A DNA stretch of 28,859 nucleotides from a virus. The notes below the pieces were generated by a model. It did no database searches. It had not been told where the DNA came from and saw only the letters and a program-made list of their open reading frames with translations. Both the position numbers and the translations under genes were made by a program. Positions 21,597 to 28,859 of this stretch are shown here, piece by piece; within the stretch, counting starts at the first letter, position 1, and each line of letters starts with the position of its first letter. Where the stretch lies: the IMG/VR virus record IMGVR_UViG_3300048930_000169, positions 1 through 28,859 of that record; one strand, written 5' to 3'.

Positions 21597-23493
21597 ATTC
21601 CCCGCTATCTCCCGCCAGTTCGCGGGCTTGGATGATGAAGAAATTCGCGTCATTCGCACTGCCCATTTCAGCAGCAGCCTTCGCGGCCATTACGAGTTGC
21701 GCCGCAGCTTGCGCGTCCTTCAGTCGGATCGACGCCACTGTCTCATCACGCTTGTTAGCCATGTCGGCCTGCGCCATCAGGAAGGCAGGGTCTTGATCCG
21801 GCCCCTTCGGCTTCAGAAGAGCTTCGATGTCGGGCGTCCCCGCCGCTTCCATGGCTCTGCGATCCAGTTCCACCTGATCTACGTTAGGATCGCCCCTGAA
21901 TGTCGCCATCAGGAAGTCGATACGGCTCATCTTCTGCAAGTCTGTGACCGCCGTGGGGTCCGACATCGGAGACACGTCCAGATCGTCCTCACGGTAATCA
22001 GCGGCCATAATCTCGCCCGGAACATCGTTGAGATTGAAATAGACCTGTTCGTCCATGTGATAGCGGTTCAACTTGAACAGCATGCGCAAATCGGTTTTGA
22101 ATGCTCGATGGATACGCTTGTAGATTGCGGAAAACACCTTCATGCCCTGCTCAATGCGGGCGAGCGTCGTTCCCACAGGAGCGGTCTGGGCATCTTCTCC
22201 CCCGGTCATCACGTCCTGAACCGATGTGATGCCCTTCGCCATGTCCACCATGAAGCCAAGCAGCTCAAACAGCGTGGGATTGGGGCCGGGAAGCTGGAAC
22301 GGTACAAGGTTTTCACGCAGCGTACCGCCAGTCACATCGACGCGGTTCCATTTGCCCATCGTCATCTTGAGCGCGCCGCCCTTGATGTTTACGCCAGAAC
22401 CGATGAAGCCACCCTGAGAATTGGCTAAAGCGCCCGCATCCAATAGCTGGTTGATTGTCGCGTTAATGACTGCTCCCGGATGCTCCAGTAGCATGCCGAA
22501 GCCCATGTCGTAGAACGAGCCGTCAGGAGAGGGGAGAAAGCCATATTTACTGAAATACTGGCTGCGTTCGATCCGAACTACCGCGCCTTTGCCGCCATCG
22601 TCAGAGAGGACAACATCCTCTTCCTCAAAGCACACCGAGACACGCACGACCTGCCCGGTGTCCTTGTGGAACGTCACCACATAAGGCTCAGGGTAGCCGT
22701 CATCATCCAGATCGATACGGCAATGCTGTTCGATAAAGACAATCAGGCCATCGTCGTCGCTGCTTTCGTTGCGCCTGTCATCGGAAGGAAGGACAGTCCC
22801 TATATCCCTCCACAAGCCTGCTGTGATGCGTTCCTTCACCTGATGTGGATAGAAGCGGAGTATCTGGCTGTAACGCGGCGTGTCCTTGAGTGACTTCGCC
22901 CAATAGTTGACGACAAAATCCTCTGCCGAAACCATTTCAGAGACATTGCGACGCTCGACGGGATCAAACCAAGTCTTGCGAAACACGCAACCAATGATGG
23001 GCAGCATCAACAGCAGTCGGTCAGTCTCTTCCTCCCATGATGGCATATCCTCGGTAAGCTGCCATGCCATGTGATCGGAAATACGGTCAGCGCGAGCGCT
23101 CTTGTCCTCATTCTGGGGGCCAAGCGCCTTGACCTTCACAAGCTGCGCATTGTCCACGATGGCAGGATACGCGCGGGCATGAAACTGGATCGATGCCGTG
23201 GTGAGTATGGGGACGATAACATTCGCCGCACCCGGCCAAGGCGTTGTCTTAGACTTCGCCACCTGCATGGCCGTATCGAGCCATTTGCGATATGATACAA
23301 GCCAGTCCTTGCGGCTGTTCTCGTCAATCTCAAGGTCAGTGAGACAGCGCTGCCCGATATTGGCAAGCTGCGTGTCGTCAAGCAGATCGGTCACGCTCTC
23401 AGCGGCAATAATGTCACGGATATGCAGAGGCGAGTTTTCAACCTCCTGCCCGGTTTCGTTCATTTCATCGTCAAGAATAGGCTGTGAGGCCAT
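21403..23493 (-). CDS. Portal protein, P22-like size, 696 aa
   Basis: This forms the dodecameric DNA gate at one capsid vertex. The N-terminal and middle parts show the usual portal pattern: WLDTAMQVAKSKTTPWPGAA, EEETDRLLLMLPIIGCVFRK, VSAEDFVVNYWAKSLKDTPR, a receptor-like strand block (YPEPYVVTFHKDTGQVVRVS), and the long clip/crown helices from about 380 onward (GITSVQDVMTGGEDAQTAPV). P22 gp1 is 725 aa, close to this. The last 60 residues are Gly/Pro/Asp-rich and are co-encoded with the 82-aa gene. The ATG at 23493 lies two bases after the terminase stop; a start at 23538 would lie inside the terminase gene and adds residues with no family look. Confidence 0.88.
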   Translation of the reverse strand: MASQPILDDEMNETGQEVENSPLHIRDIIAAESVTDLLDDTQLANIGQRCLTDLEIDENSRKDWLVSYRKWLDTAMQVAKSKTTPWPGAANVIVPILTTASIQFHARAYPAIVDNAQLVKVKALGPQNEDKSARADRISDHMAWQLTEDMPSWEEETDRLLLMLPIIGCVFRKTWFDPVERRNVSEMVSAEDFVVNYWAKSLKDTPRYSQILRFYPHQVKERITAGLWRDIGTVLPSDDRRNESSDDDGLIVFIEQHCRIDLDDDGYPEPYVVTFHKDTGQVVRVSVCFEEEDVVLSDDGGKGAVVRIERSQYFSKYGFLPSPDGSFYDMGFGMLLEHPGAVINATINQLLDAGALANSQGGFIGSGVNIKGGALKMTMGKWNRVDVTGGTLRENLVPFQLPGPNPTLFELLGFMVDMAKGITSVQDVMTGGEDAQTAPVGTTLARIEQGMKVFSAIYKRIHRAFKTDLRMLFKLNRYHMDEQVYFNLNDVPGEIMAADYREDDLDVSPMSDPTAVTDLQKMSRIDFLMATFRGDPNVDQVELDRRAMEAAGTPDIEALLKPKGPDQDPAFLMAQADMANKRDETVASIRLKDAQAAAQLVMAAKAAAEMGSANDANFFIIQARELAGDSGEYGNEQTHGPGSVSDVEGASADEGVSGIPEPASGEPDGGMGVGPGVAGGGPDGGVPVPTDGGTGL

Positions 23494-23495
23494 TT

Positions 23496-24821
23496 TCAAT
23501 ACCCCGCTATGCTCGACCGGCCATCGTCGGCCTGCCAACCTTCAAAATCGTCGTCGTTTTCGTGAACCCTTGGAATTAATAGCGGCCTAGCCACAGCAAT
23601 CAGGCCAAATGCGTCTGCCCCGTGTGAAGACCAATCATGTTCAGGACCAAGCCCTATTCCGCGCTCATCGTCTCGCTTTTCGTGATACCATCCGATTGCT
23701 TCCAGTCCGGCTTGGCAAAACTCCTCATCAAACACCATTTGCGGAAATAGTCTACGCGCCGCCTCAATCCGCTGCATCGCTGCGCCACGGCCCTGATTAG
23801 GCACCACCAGCACATCGAACTCAGCAGCCCTTAGTGCACCCTCGTAGGTTGTATCATGCACGCGATCATGCGCTGCACCGTCATGAGGAAGGATGCACAG
23901 CGCTTTGCCATATCCATTGTCGCGCAACCAATTCACATGCGCAGCAAGGGGTTGACCAACAGCCTCGTAATAATCGAGAATGCGTATTTCAGCACCGATA
24001 TACTGGACTATCCAGATGGCGGTGGCGTCCGCCTTTGCGCCAGTGCCACCAATGTCCCAGACGGCATAGATGCGCATGAGCGGATCTTCGTTGACCTTGC
24101 AGATACGACGATCTGCACGTGCATCAACAATCTGGCGGGCGTAGTAAGCTCCCTCGGCCACGGTCAGGAACTCCCCCTCCCATATATGCCCATACTGCTC
24201 CGGGCGCTCTCTCATGTCCTTAAGGCGCTGACGCTCCAATATGTCAGGAAACCAAGGATTGTCCCGCCAGTTCATCTCGACAATCTTTGAACGCGCATCG
24301 TCGGTCTTGTAGAACCGCTTGTTGGTCGATGATGTCTTGCGCTCCGGATTCCATGTCAGCCAAAGCTCGCTGTCTTCTTCGCGAAGCGTGGGAATAAGCT
24401 TGGTCCACGCTTCATCGGTTACAGGTTCGGCCTCGTCGATCCACGCAAGCAGGATGCGAGACTTCGACTTGATGCTGTTGACGTTTCGGTCAAGGCCATA
24501 GAAGCCATAGGACACCTTGCCACAGGCTGTGCGAATATATTTGTCACCGATCTCGAAATGCGGAACGAGCCATTCTTCTTCACGGATGGCTTCCTTGATC
24601 TCCTCTAGCGAGCTGTCGGCCAAACTGTTCATGAATTGGCGACCGCAGAAGATGATCCCACTTCTACCCGCCTGCGCCCACATATGAGCGCGAACAGCGG
24701 TCATCTTGGCAAATGTGCGCGTCTTTGCTGATCCGCGACCACCATAGGAACCGCGCACATCAGCCTCGCCTGTGAATACAGGGACAAGCTTTGCCGGGAT
24801 GCGTACTTCTGCTGTGCTCAT
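23496..24821 (-). CDS. terL: Terminase large subunit, 441 aa
   Basis: This motor ATPase and nuclease pumps DNA into the prohead. The Walker A motif is GGRGSAKT (27-34), Walker B is ILLAWIDE (123-130, catalytic Glu130) and the coupling motif LTWNP lies at 155-159. The C-terminal RNase-H-like nuclease shows Asp256 (AVWDIGGTG), the LPHDGA-x-H block near 311-318 and the HDWSSHGADAFG block with Asp403. This is the Terminase_3-like arrangement found in Sf6/P22-type and PBSX-type headful phages. It overlaps the small-subunit gene by ATGA and ends two bases before the portal. Confidence 0.93.
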   Translation of the reverse strand: MSTAEVRIPAKLVPVFTGEADVRGSYGGRGSAKTRTFAKMTAVRAHMWAQAGRSGIIFCGRQFMNSLADSSLEEIKEAIREEEWLVPHFEIGDKYIRTACGKVSYGFYGLDRNVNSIKSKSRILLAWIDEAEPVTDEAWTKLIPTLREEDSELWLTWNPERKTSSTNKRFYKTDDARSKIVEMNWRDNPWFPDILERQRLKDMRERPEQYGHIWEGEFLTVAEGAYYARQIVDARADRRICKVNEDPLMRIYAVWDIGGTGAKADATAIWIVQYIGAEIRILDYYEAVGQPLAAHVNWLRDNGYGKALCILPHDGAAHDRVHDTTYEGALRAAEFDVLVVPNQGRGAAMQRIEAARRLFPQMVFDEEFCQAGLEAIGWYHEKRDDERGIGLGPEHDWSSHGADAFGLIAVARPLLIPRVHENDDDFEGWQADDGRSSIAGY

Positions 24822-25150
24822 TTTGGCATCACCCCGCGCAAAATGATTTCATGCACCGCTCTGATAGCCCCGCCTTCGCCATCACCATCTACTGGCTGAG
24901 CAGGCTTGCCGTATCCCCGATCAAGGATTGAGTTGGCCGCCGATACTCGTGCGGCAGCAGGCGCTTCCACGTCATCCAAAACATTGAGTAAGGCGTTGAC
25001 CGCCTTCTCCATGTGCTGACGGGCTATTTCACGAAGGGGAGCAGATGATTTTCCTGGCTTGCGGCCAGAATTAGGGCGCGGGCCTCCATGCTGCCCTGAG
25101 CGAGCAACTTGGTTTTTTTTCATCTCTGCGGATGGTGTCTGCCCGCTCAT
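24818..25150 (-). CDS. Terminase small subunit candidate, 110 aa
   Basis: It lies directly before the large terminase and overlaps it by ATGA. Residues about 20-40 read GGPRPNSGRKPGKSS, a basic, glycine-rich opening frequent in DNA-packaging proteins. It is followed by a helical core (LREIARQHMEKAVNALLNVL) and APAAARVSAANSILDRGYGK (about 65-84). Proteins of this pattern often sit before terL and are annotated as packaging or small-terminase proteins, but no helix-turn-helix is clear. The start is uncertain: ATG 25150 is chosen, with ATG 25123 as an alternative, and neither has a good ribosome binding site. A run of eight A (25113-25120) lies at the second start. Confidence 0.65.
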   Translation of the reverse strand: MSGQTPSAEMKKNQVARSGQHGGPRPNSGRKPGKSSAPLREIARQHMEKAVNALLNVLDDVEAPAAARVSAANSILDRGYGKPAQPVDGDGEGGAIRAVHEIILRGVMPK

Positions 25151-25198
25151 GGGCAAACCAGATATGCCTAATTTTCAGGCCTGCCTATGCGGCAAAAA

Positions 25199-25480
25199 TC
25201 AAATACCGTGCTTTTTTCTCAGCTCGTCAACATAGGCCGCGTATAATTGCTCTGCTCGTATTTGTGCCGCGCGGGCGATGATTGAGGCTTGCTTGCCTTG
25301 CATCCTGACAATATAGGCTCTTGGCTTGGTCCAATCAGGGCCAGAGCCGCACTCGATGGATGAAATTGCAGCTTCTCTCAATTTGGCATTGGTCTTGGAT
25401 GTATGCCGACATAGCACGGCGGTTATCCATCCACTCAATACCATTGAGATGCAAATCGAAATCATTTCTCCTGCGCTCAT
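25199..25480 (-). CDS. Uncharacterised small membrane protein, 93 aa
   Basis: The N-terminus holds one membrane segment (about 4-23, GEMISICISMVLSGWITAVL), followed by a basic, helical soluble part (KTNAKLREAAISSIECGSG, then QASIIARAAQIRAEQLYAAY and a KKHGI end). I do not recognise the family. The ATG overlaps the stop of the HTH-like gene as ATGA, and AGGTG-like sequence is present upstream. A 48-base gap follows before the small-terminase gene. Its place before the packaging genes says little about function. Confidence 0.7.
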   Translation of the reverse strand: MSAGEMISICISMVLSGWITAVLCRHTSKTNAKLREAAISSIECGSGPDWTKPRAYIVRMQGKQASIIARAAQIRAEQLYAAYVDELRKKHGI

Positions 25481-25641
25481 ACCACCACCATATCAGCTTT
25501 CTCCGCAGCACGGAACATTCTTTGCACATGCCTGCGATCCGCCCCCGTTGCCCTGCACACCTGCATGATGGAGCAAGGCCCATGCTCGCGCCAGTAGTTC
25601 ATGACGCGGGCGCGTGTGGCAGGAGGGCGGCCTCTAGCCAT
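25477..25641 (-). CDS. AT-hook/helix-turn-helix-like small DNA-binding protein, 54 aa
   Basis: The protein opens MARGRPPATRARV, an AT-hook-like GRP core, and continues with CSIMQVCRATGADRRHVQRM (23-42), which reads as a helix-turn-helix: helix, turn at TGAD, recognition helix with Arg and His. It ends AAEKADMVVV, like the start of a wing. The ribosome binding site is excellent (AAGGGGGTGA four to five bases before the ATG), and the stop overlaps the next ATG as ATGA. It may regulate the packaging genes or bind the packaging site. This is inferred from sequence pattern only. Confidence 0.7.
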   Translation of the reverse strand: MARGRPPATRARVMNYWREHGPCSIMQVCRATGADRRHVQRMFRAAEKADMVVV

Positions 25642-25798
25642 TCTCACCCCCTTTGATGTGTTCCCCGCGCTGGACTAACACGGCGGCAAACTCCAACGTA
25701 TCGCGCACTGTGGCCGTTTCGCGCGCGGTGAACTTATGTTGGATGTCACGCAAGAATCTCGCCACAGCCTCTCTCTCCTGCTCTGCTGTGTGTGTCAT
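25634..25798 (-). CDS. Uncharacterised small helical protein, 54 aa
   Basis: The sequence (MTHTAEQEREAVARFLRDIQ, then HKFTARETATVRDTLEFAAV) is charged and likely all helical, with no membrane segment or known motif. The ATG at 25798 overlaps the previous stop as ATGA and GAGAGGA lies upstream; the end overlaps the next start by 8 bp. These junctions on both sides are the main reason to accept it as a gene. No function can be proposed. Confidence 0.65.
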   Translation of the reverse strand: MTHTAEQEREAVARFLRDIQHKFTARETATVRDTLEFAAVLVQRGEHIKGGENG

Positions 25799-25923
25799 GG
25801 CCCTATTTTCCTCTCAGAAGCCCGTACAGCGCAATTAGATGAAAAAGGCAGTCTGGTAAGGGTATGATGCCGCTTTGCCTCTGTGCGCGTCTCTGGCAGT
25901 GAAATAGAGGGTGTTTCTTCCAT
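25795..25923 (-). CDS. Uncharacterised small protein, 42 aa
   Basis: The short frame MEETPSISLPETRTEAKRHH continues to a basic end (ASERKIGP). It is accepted because its start forms TGATG with the stop of the 98-aa gene and its stop forms ATGA with the next start, so it fills the gap exactly. Composition is polar with no recognisable domain. It could be a translated linker that only keeps ribosomes on the transcript. Confidence 0.5.
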   Translation of the reverse strand: MEETPSISLPETRTEAKRHHTLTRLPFSSNCAVRASERKIGP

Positions 25924-26219
25924 CACTTCTTCTCCAGCGTGTAGTTTTGTGTGAGCCAGCGGGCGAAGGCGCGTTCTTTCTCGCCATCAAAATACTTTGT
26001 AAGATCCGGCTGGCCAAAGCTCTCCCAATATTCCCGCACCAGCTCCTCCACTGGATCCGGCAGCAGGGCTTCGAGGGCGGCGCGGGCTGCTTCATGTGCA
26101 AGCCGCACTGGCCCGCTACATGCTGCGTGCGGATTCTGCAAATAGGCTTTCGGCAAAGCCTCGATGCAGTCACGCACGCCGTCTTCGTATGTGCGGGTTG
26201 TGGGGGATGGTTGGGTCAT
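25923..26219 (-). CDS. Uncharacterised protein, 98 aa
   Basis: A mostly helical, acidic protein: YEDGVRDCIEALPKAYLQNP (11-30), then VRLAHEAARAALEALLPDPV and a tail with REYWESFGQPDLTKYFDGEK. I recognise no domain or catalytic motif. The ATG overlaps the stop of the 27-aa membrane peptide as ATGA, and the stop overlaps the 42-aa gene start as TGATG. It belongs to the short-gene run between the replication and packaging modules. Confidence 0.65.
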   Translation of the reverse strand: MTQPSPTTRTYEDGVRDCIEALPKAYLQNPHAACSGPVRLAHEAARAALEALLPDPVEELVREYWESFGQPDLTKYFDGEKERAFARWLTQNYTLEKK

Positions 26220-26299
26220 TGGGCCAATGTCTCCATCAGACGGATCGCACTGTATGTTAACAGCGCCATGCCAATTACGATTGATGCTCGGTTCATCAT
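26216..26299 (-). CDS. 27-aa single-helix membrane peptide
   Basis: The frame encodes MMNRASIVIGMALLTYSAIR and seven more residues, a short basic start and one hydrophobic helix (about 6-18). AAGGAG lies seven bases before the ATG at 26299, a textbook spacing, and the stop overlaps the next gene as ATGA. These signals support true translation despite its size. It is too short for most gene callers. A membrane-acting regulator, superinfection-exclusion peptide or toxin-like peptide are possibilities; none is shown. Confidence 0.6.
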   Translation of the reverse strand: MMNRASIVIGMALLTYSAIRLMETLAQ

Positions 26300-26311
26300 C
26301 CTAGCGCTCCT

Positions 26312-26494
26312 TCATACTGGTTTGACCGCGACGATATCCCAATCGTCATCCATGCCCTTGCGGTGGTGGCCCCATTGCATCTGCTTGGCAGTGTAGGGTT
26401 GCTTGCTTTCCTTGCCGTTGCGGAAGAGTAGCCAATAGGGCTGCTCTCGCTTCTGTGGCTCGCGGCCTTTGGTTTCGATCCAGTCATGCTGCAT
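26312..26494 (-). CDS. Uncharacterised small protein, 60 aa
   Basis: The frame from ATG 26494 gives MQHDWIETKGREPQKREQPY, then WLLFRNGKESKQPYTAKQMQ and an acidic GMDDDWDIVAVKPV end. It looks like a compact beta-rich protein with many aromatic residues. It overlaps the primase stop by 11 bp. A competing frame from 26487 (ATGA on the primase stop) has a low-complexity Ser/Arg-rich product and is less likely. No known domain is seen. Its place after the primase suggests a replication-linked or host-takeover role, on context alone. Confidence 0.6.
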   Translation of the reverse strand: MQHDWIETKGREPQKREQPYWLLFRNGKESKQPYTAKQMQWGHHRKGMDDDWDIVAVKPV

Positions 26495-27383
26495 CAGCCC
26501 AATCCGTGCCGATGTGGTCCGGTATCTCCACCCGCACGTCGATCGGGTGTCGTGTCGCGAGGCGATGGGCAAGATCATATGCAGCAGCCTGCCCTCCGAA
26601 TTTCGTGTCATTGTCTCCGAATATCCGAAGTCCGACACACTCCGGCGGCGGAACAAAGCCCCTCATGTTGTCCGCACTGATAAGCGCCCAGCAAGGAACA
26701 TTGAACCGGCGGCTTGCGCGTATGGCCGTCTCGATACCCTCCGCTATCCCCATGATGCGCGCAGGCTCGGAAAGAGCGATATAGCTCCCCTTAGGCAAGT
26801 CACCCGGCATCATGCGGCGCGGGCTGGCAATCTTGGCCTTCTCGCCGTCCTGCAAATAGGTTCGATGCAGCGTGATAGGCTCACCTTGTGGATTGCGCAC
26901 AACGGCAATCATCGCGGCGAGAAAGGGGACACTCTCCCCCGTAACCTTTAGGCGCGGCACGAACCGCAACGCCTTACTGAACGGTGGTTCAATCCCCCTA
27001 GACACCAGATAGCGGCCCGCCTCATTCTCAAGCGATACAGGTTCGCTCTGACCCCAGATCGACTTGAGCGCCCGCAACCGTGCATCGGCATCGATCTCGC
27101 GTTTCTGGACAACCGGGGCCGTGTCGATCAGCGGTTCAACCATCGCCGCAACCCGCTTGAAGTCCAGCTTGTGAAACTTCTTGAGCAGCTCGACACCATC
27201 GCCCGCACCGCACTGGTTGCAGTAGTAGGTTCCTCGCCCATCCTTGTCGTCGAAGCGGAAGCGGTCACGCCCACCGCATATCGGGCAAGGGGTCTGGCGT
27301 CCGGTCAAGAACGAGGTCGCAATACCTAATTGGGGCAGGATCGAAGGCCAGCGGTTGCGGCATTTTTCGGATAGGGGAGTCAT
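26484..27383 (-). CDS. DNA primase with zinc finger and TOPRIM domain, 299 aa
   Basis: The N-terminal zinc finger has CPIC at 33-36 and CNQC at 55-58, with RDRFRFDDKDGRGTYY between, as in P4-alpha/T7 gp4-type primases. The TOPRIM core shows EGIETA (215-220) with catalytic Glu215 and GDND (256-259) with the metal-binding acids. It should make RNA primers for lagging-strand synthesis. There is no fused helicase domain; the SF2 helicase is the separate gene just upstream, which overlaps by ATGA, so the two probably act together. Confidence 0.9.
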   Translation of the reverse strand: MTPLSEKCRNRWPSILPQLGIATSFLTGRQTPCPICGGRDRFRFDDKDGRGTYYCNQCGAGDGVELLKKFHKLDFKRVAAMVEPLIDTAPVVQKREIDADARLRALKSIWGQSEPVSLENEAGRYLVSRGIEPPFSKALRFVPRLKVTGESVPFLAAMIAVVRNPQGEPITLHRTYLQDGEKAKIASPRRMMPGDLPKGSYIALSEPARIMGIAEGIETAIRASRRFNVPCWALISADNMRGFVPPPECVGLRIFGDNDTKFGGQAAAYDLAHRLATRHPIDVRVEIPDHIGTDWADAA

Positions 27384-28831
27384 GCCGCCTTCGCCTTTCC
27401 TTTGACGTAGCGGATGTGGCGCGAGCGCACATAGCTCTCGACCTGAAACGACTGCACCGGATTTTCCGAAAGCCCCCTAGGCCATACCCCGAAACGCTCC
27501 CGATACTGGTTCGCAACCCATCCCGGTTTATACCCTCGCTCCCGCTGAATATGCAGGAGGCCCGAATACCAGTCTTGTTTGTCGCGCATGGTAACAAGCC
27601 GCTTCTTGCCGCCGATCTGGATAAGCTCGCCTTCCTCCTCCTCAAGATCGGAAGTCACTTCCGGCACGAACTTGCACACCGGACATTCCCGCGTCTTAGG
27701 CGGTTTCAGGAAATTGCAGGCGGGGCACTCCTTGGGTAGCGGGTCTTTCTGCTCCGGGTCTTTACGCTCCCCCTTGCGCTTACGGCACAGCGGCTCATCC
27801 CCGATGTCCGTGGGCAGGCCGAGGCGCAGCATGTTATCGCTGTGATCCAGCACAAGCCCATCGGGATAACCGCTGTTCGCACGGATCACCCGGCCCGCAA
27901 TCTGGACGTGGAGCATCTTGGATTTTGTCGGGCGGGCGATGATGATACACCCGATTTTCCAGTCGATCCCCTTGGTGAGGGTGGCGATATTGCAAACGAT
28001 CTTGGTCTGCCCGCTTTCCAGCCTTTGCTGAATTTTGCGGCGCTCGTAGCTGTCCGTCGCCATGTCGATGTACTCAGCCGGAATACCTGCATCCAGGAAC
28101 CGCTGCTGCACCTTTTTGGCATGGGCGCGGTCCACGCAGTAGCATAACGTCGGGCGGTTCTCCCCGAGTTTTACCCATGTTGAAACGATGTCGGCGATAA
28201 GCCCACTATCCCCCATGCGGTCGCCAAGCTGTGCGCCGTTGTAGTCCCCGCCGGTAGTGGCAACGCCCGTCAAGTCGGGATGGCTCGGCGCGTACACCCG
28301 GAAGTCCAGCAACCGGCCCTGCTCGATCAGATCACGCATCGAGATAGGCGCGATCAGGTCATCATAAACCAAACCAAGCCCCTTCGCCCACGGCGTTGCG
28401 GACAGGCCGATGACGGGACGCGATGCCCATTCCCCCGCTGTGATTTGCTGCTCAAGCCACTGGTTGCGGACATGCGCTTCGTCGATAATCGCCAGATCAG
28501 CATCCGGCATTCCCCGGCGCTGCAACGTCTGCACCGAAGCGACCTGTATCGGGCGACTCCAATCCGTCATGGGATGGTCCGCCTGAATAACTCCGATCTC
28601 ACGCAGGCCGAGTTCGTAAAACGCTTCGACGGTCTGGTCGATCAGCGAGATGGCGTCCACGATGAACAGCGCCCGCTTGCCACGTTCACGCATCCGCTCG
28701 ATGATAGCTCCGGCAGTGCGGGTTTTGCCACCACCTGTCGGCACTTTGAGCATCGGTCGCTTTTTCCCTGCCGAGAGTGAGCGACGGAGCAGATCGACGG
28801 ATCGGGCCTGATGCCCCCATAGCTCAATCAT
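27380..28831 (-). CDS. SF2 (DEAD/DEAH-type) helicase with zinc ribbon, 483 aa
   Basis: Helicase motifs appear in order: HQ near residue 7-8, Walker A VPTGGGKT (30-37), DEAH (117-120), SATP (144-147) and motif VI QIAGRVIR (310-317) with the arginine finger. After the second RecA-like domain a zinc ribbon has CPAC (369-372) and CPVC (383-386), and a positively charged tail follows. It should unwind DNA using ATP during phage replication or recombination. GGGGAGG lies just upstream of the ATG. The family is common in small podoviruses, in place of a replicative hexameric helicase. Confidence 0.9.
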   Translation of the reverse strand: MIELWGHQARSVDLLRRSLSAGKKRPMLKVPTGGGKTRTAGAIIERMRERGKRALFIVDAISLIDQTVEAFYELGLREIGVIQADHPMTDWSRPIQVASVQTLQRRGMPDADLAIIDEAHVRNQWLEQQITAGEWASRPVIGLSATPWAKGLGLVYDDLIAPISMRDLIEQGRLLDFRVYAPSHPDLTGVATTGGDYNGAQLGDRMGDSGLIADIVSTWVKLGENRPTLCYCVDRAHAKKVQQRFLDAGIPAEYIDMATDSYERRKIQQRLESGQTKIVCNIATLTKGIDWKIGCIIIARPTKSKMLHVQIAGRVIRANSGYPDGLVLDHSDNMLRLGLPTDIGDEPLCRKRKGERKDPEQKDPLPKECPACNFLKPPKTRECPVCKFVPEVTSDLEEEEGELIQIGGKKRLVTMRDKQDWYSGLLHIQRERGYKPGWVANQYRERFGVWPRGLSENPVQSFQVESYVRSRHIRYVKGKAKAA

Positions 28832-28859
28832 GGGCGGCCTCCCCGGATCACGTCAAACG
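28828..28859 (-). CDS. Possible 3' end of an upstream gene (partial)
   Basis: An open frame enters from the right edge and ends FDVIRGGRP with a TGA that overlaps the helicase start as ATGA, the usual junction in this genome. Only nine codons are visible, so identity cannot be judged. A TGA in another frame also occurs here, so the gene may end there instead. Confidence 0.3.
   Translation of the reverse strand, partial: FDVIRGGRP

Noticed and set aside
21577-22428. 283-codon plus-strand open frame opposite the portal
   Set aside because: Antisense shadow with His/Arg-rich composition and no recognisable domain.
25113-25120. A-AAA-AAC slippery heptamer in the small-terminase gene as a programmed frameshift
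   Set aside because: It is in the right register, but the -1 frame stops after about 13 codons and no product makes sense; it is probably a chance A run.
25835-26173. 112-codon minus-strand frame
   Set aside because: It overlaps the 98-aa gene in another frame and is Arg/Cys/Trp-rich; the coupled 98-aa and 42-aa frames explain the region better.
26296-26487. 63-codon frame starting as ATGA on the primase stop
   Set aside because: The junction is attractive, but the product is low-complexity Ser/Ala/Arg; the overlapping 60-aa frame looks more like a protein.

Overview
This window is about 28.9 kb of a tailed-phage (or prophage) genome, read entirely on the minus strand: every gene I can support runs right to left. 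I see no tRNA, rRNA, CRISPR array, insertion sequence, integrase or RNA polymerase gene. The host is not stated. An alphaproteobacterial host is my inference, from a head-spike-base-like protein of the kind known in the Rhodobacter gene transfer agent and from the general style of the proteins.

Layout in transcription order (high to low coordinates). (1) Replication: SF2 helicase with a zinc ribbon (28831-27380) and a zinc-finger/TOPRIM primase (27383-26484). (2) A run of seven short genes (26494-25199), mostly joined by start/stop overlaps. They include a 27-aa one-helix membrane peptide and a 54-aa AT-hook/HTH-like protein. (3) Packaging and head: small and large terminase, P22-size portal, an 82-aa gene overprinting the portal 3' end, GroES-like co-chaperonin, scaffold-like protein, basic AT-hook-like protein, decoration-like protein and a Mu gpT-like major capsid protein. 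A strong terminator follows the capsid gene at 18141-18170. (4) Head spike and tail machine: beta-helix protein, spike-base-like protein, 73-aa protein, P22 gp4-like tail accessory factor, gp10-like plug, two small virion proteins, a GNAT acetyltransferase and three translationally coupled ejection proteins. (5) Host recognition and lysis: a 615-aa tail spike, then the lysis cassette (two membrane proteins flanking a GH108 muramidase, a 115-aa unknown, and Rz with nested Rz1), an HNH/AP2 homing endonuclease, a 998-aa tail spike and a 312-aa beta-helix protein.

Together the genes describe a short-tailed virus with P22-like portal, tail and DNA-ejection logic. It is built on a capsid protein of the Mu gpT kind and carries at least three beta-helix receptor-binding or depolymerase proteins. 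Coding is very dense: ATGA, GTGA, TGATG or TAATG junctions are the rule. The longest gene-free stretches are 17946-18202 (257 bp: terminator, possible promoter, hairpin), 8593-8806 (214 bp: three hairpins) and 1-150 (direct repeats, possible promoter). Most intergenic gaps above about 30 bp hold a stem-loop. The most unusual are a structured leader that buries the start codon of the 615-aa tail spike, and a 10-bp motif it shares with the leader of the acetyltransferase gene.
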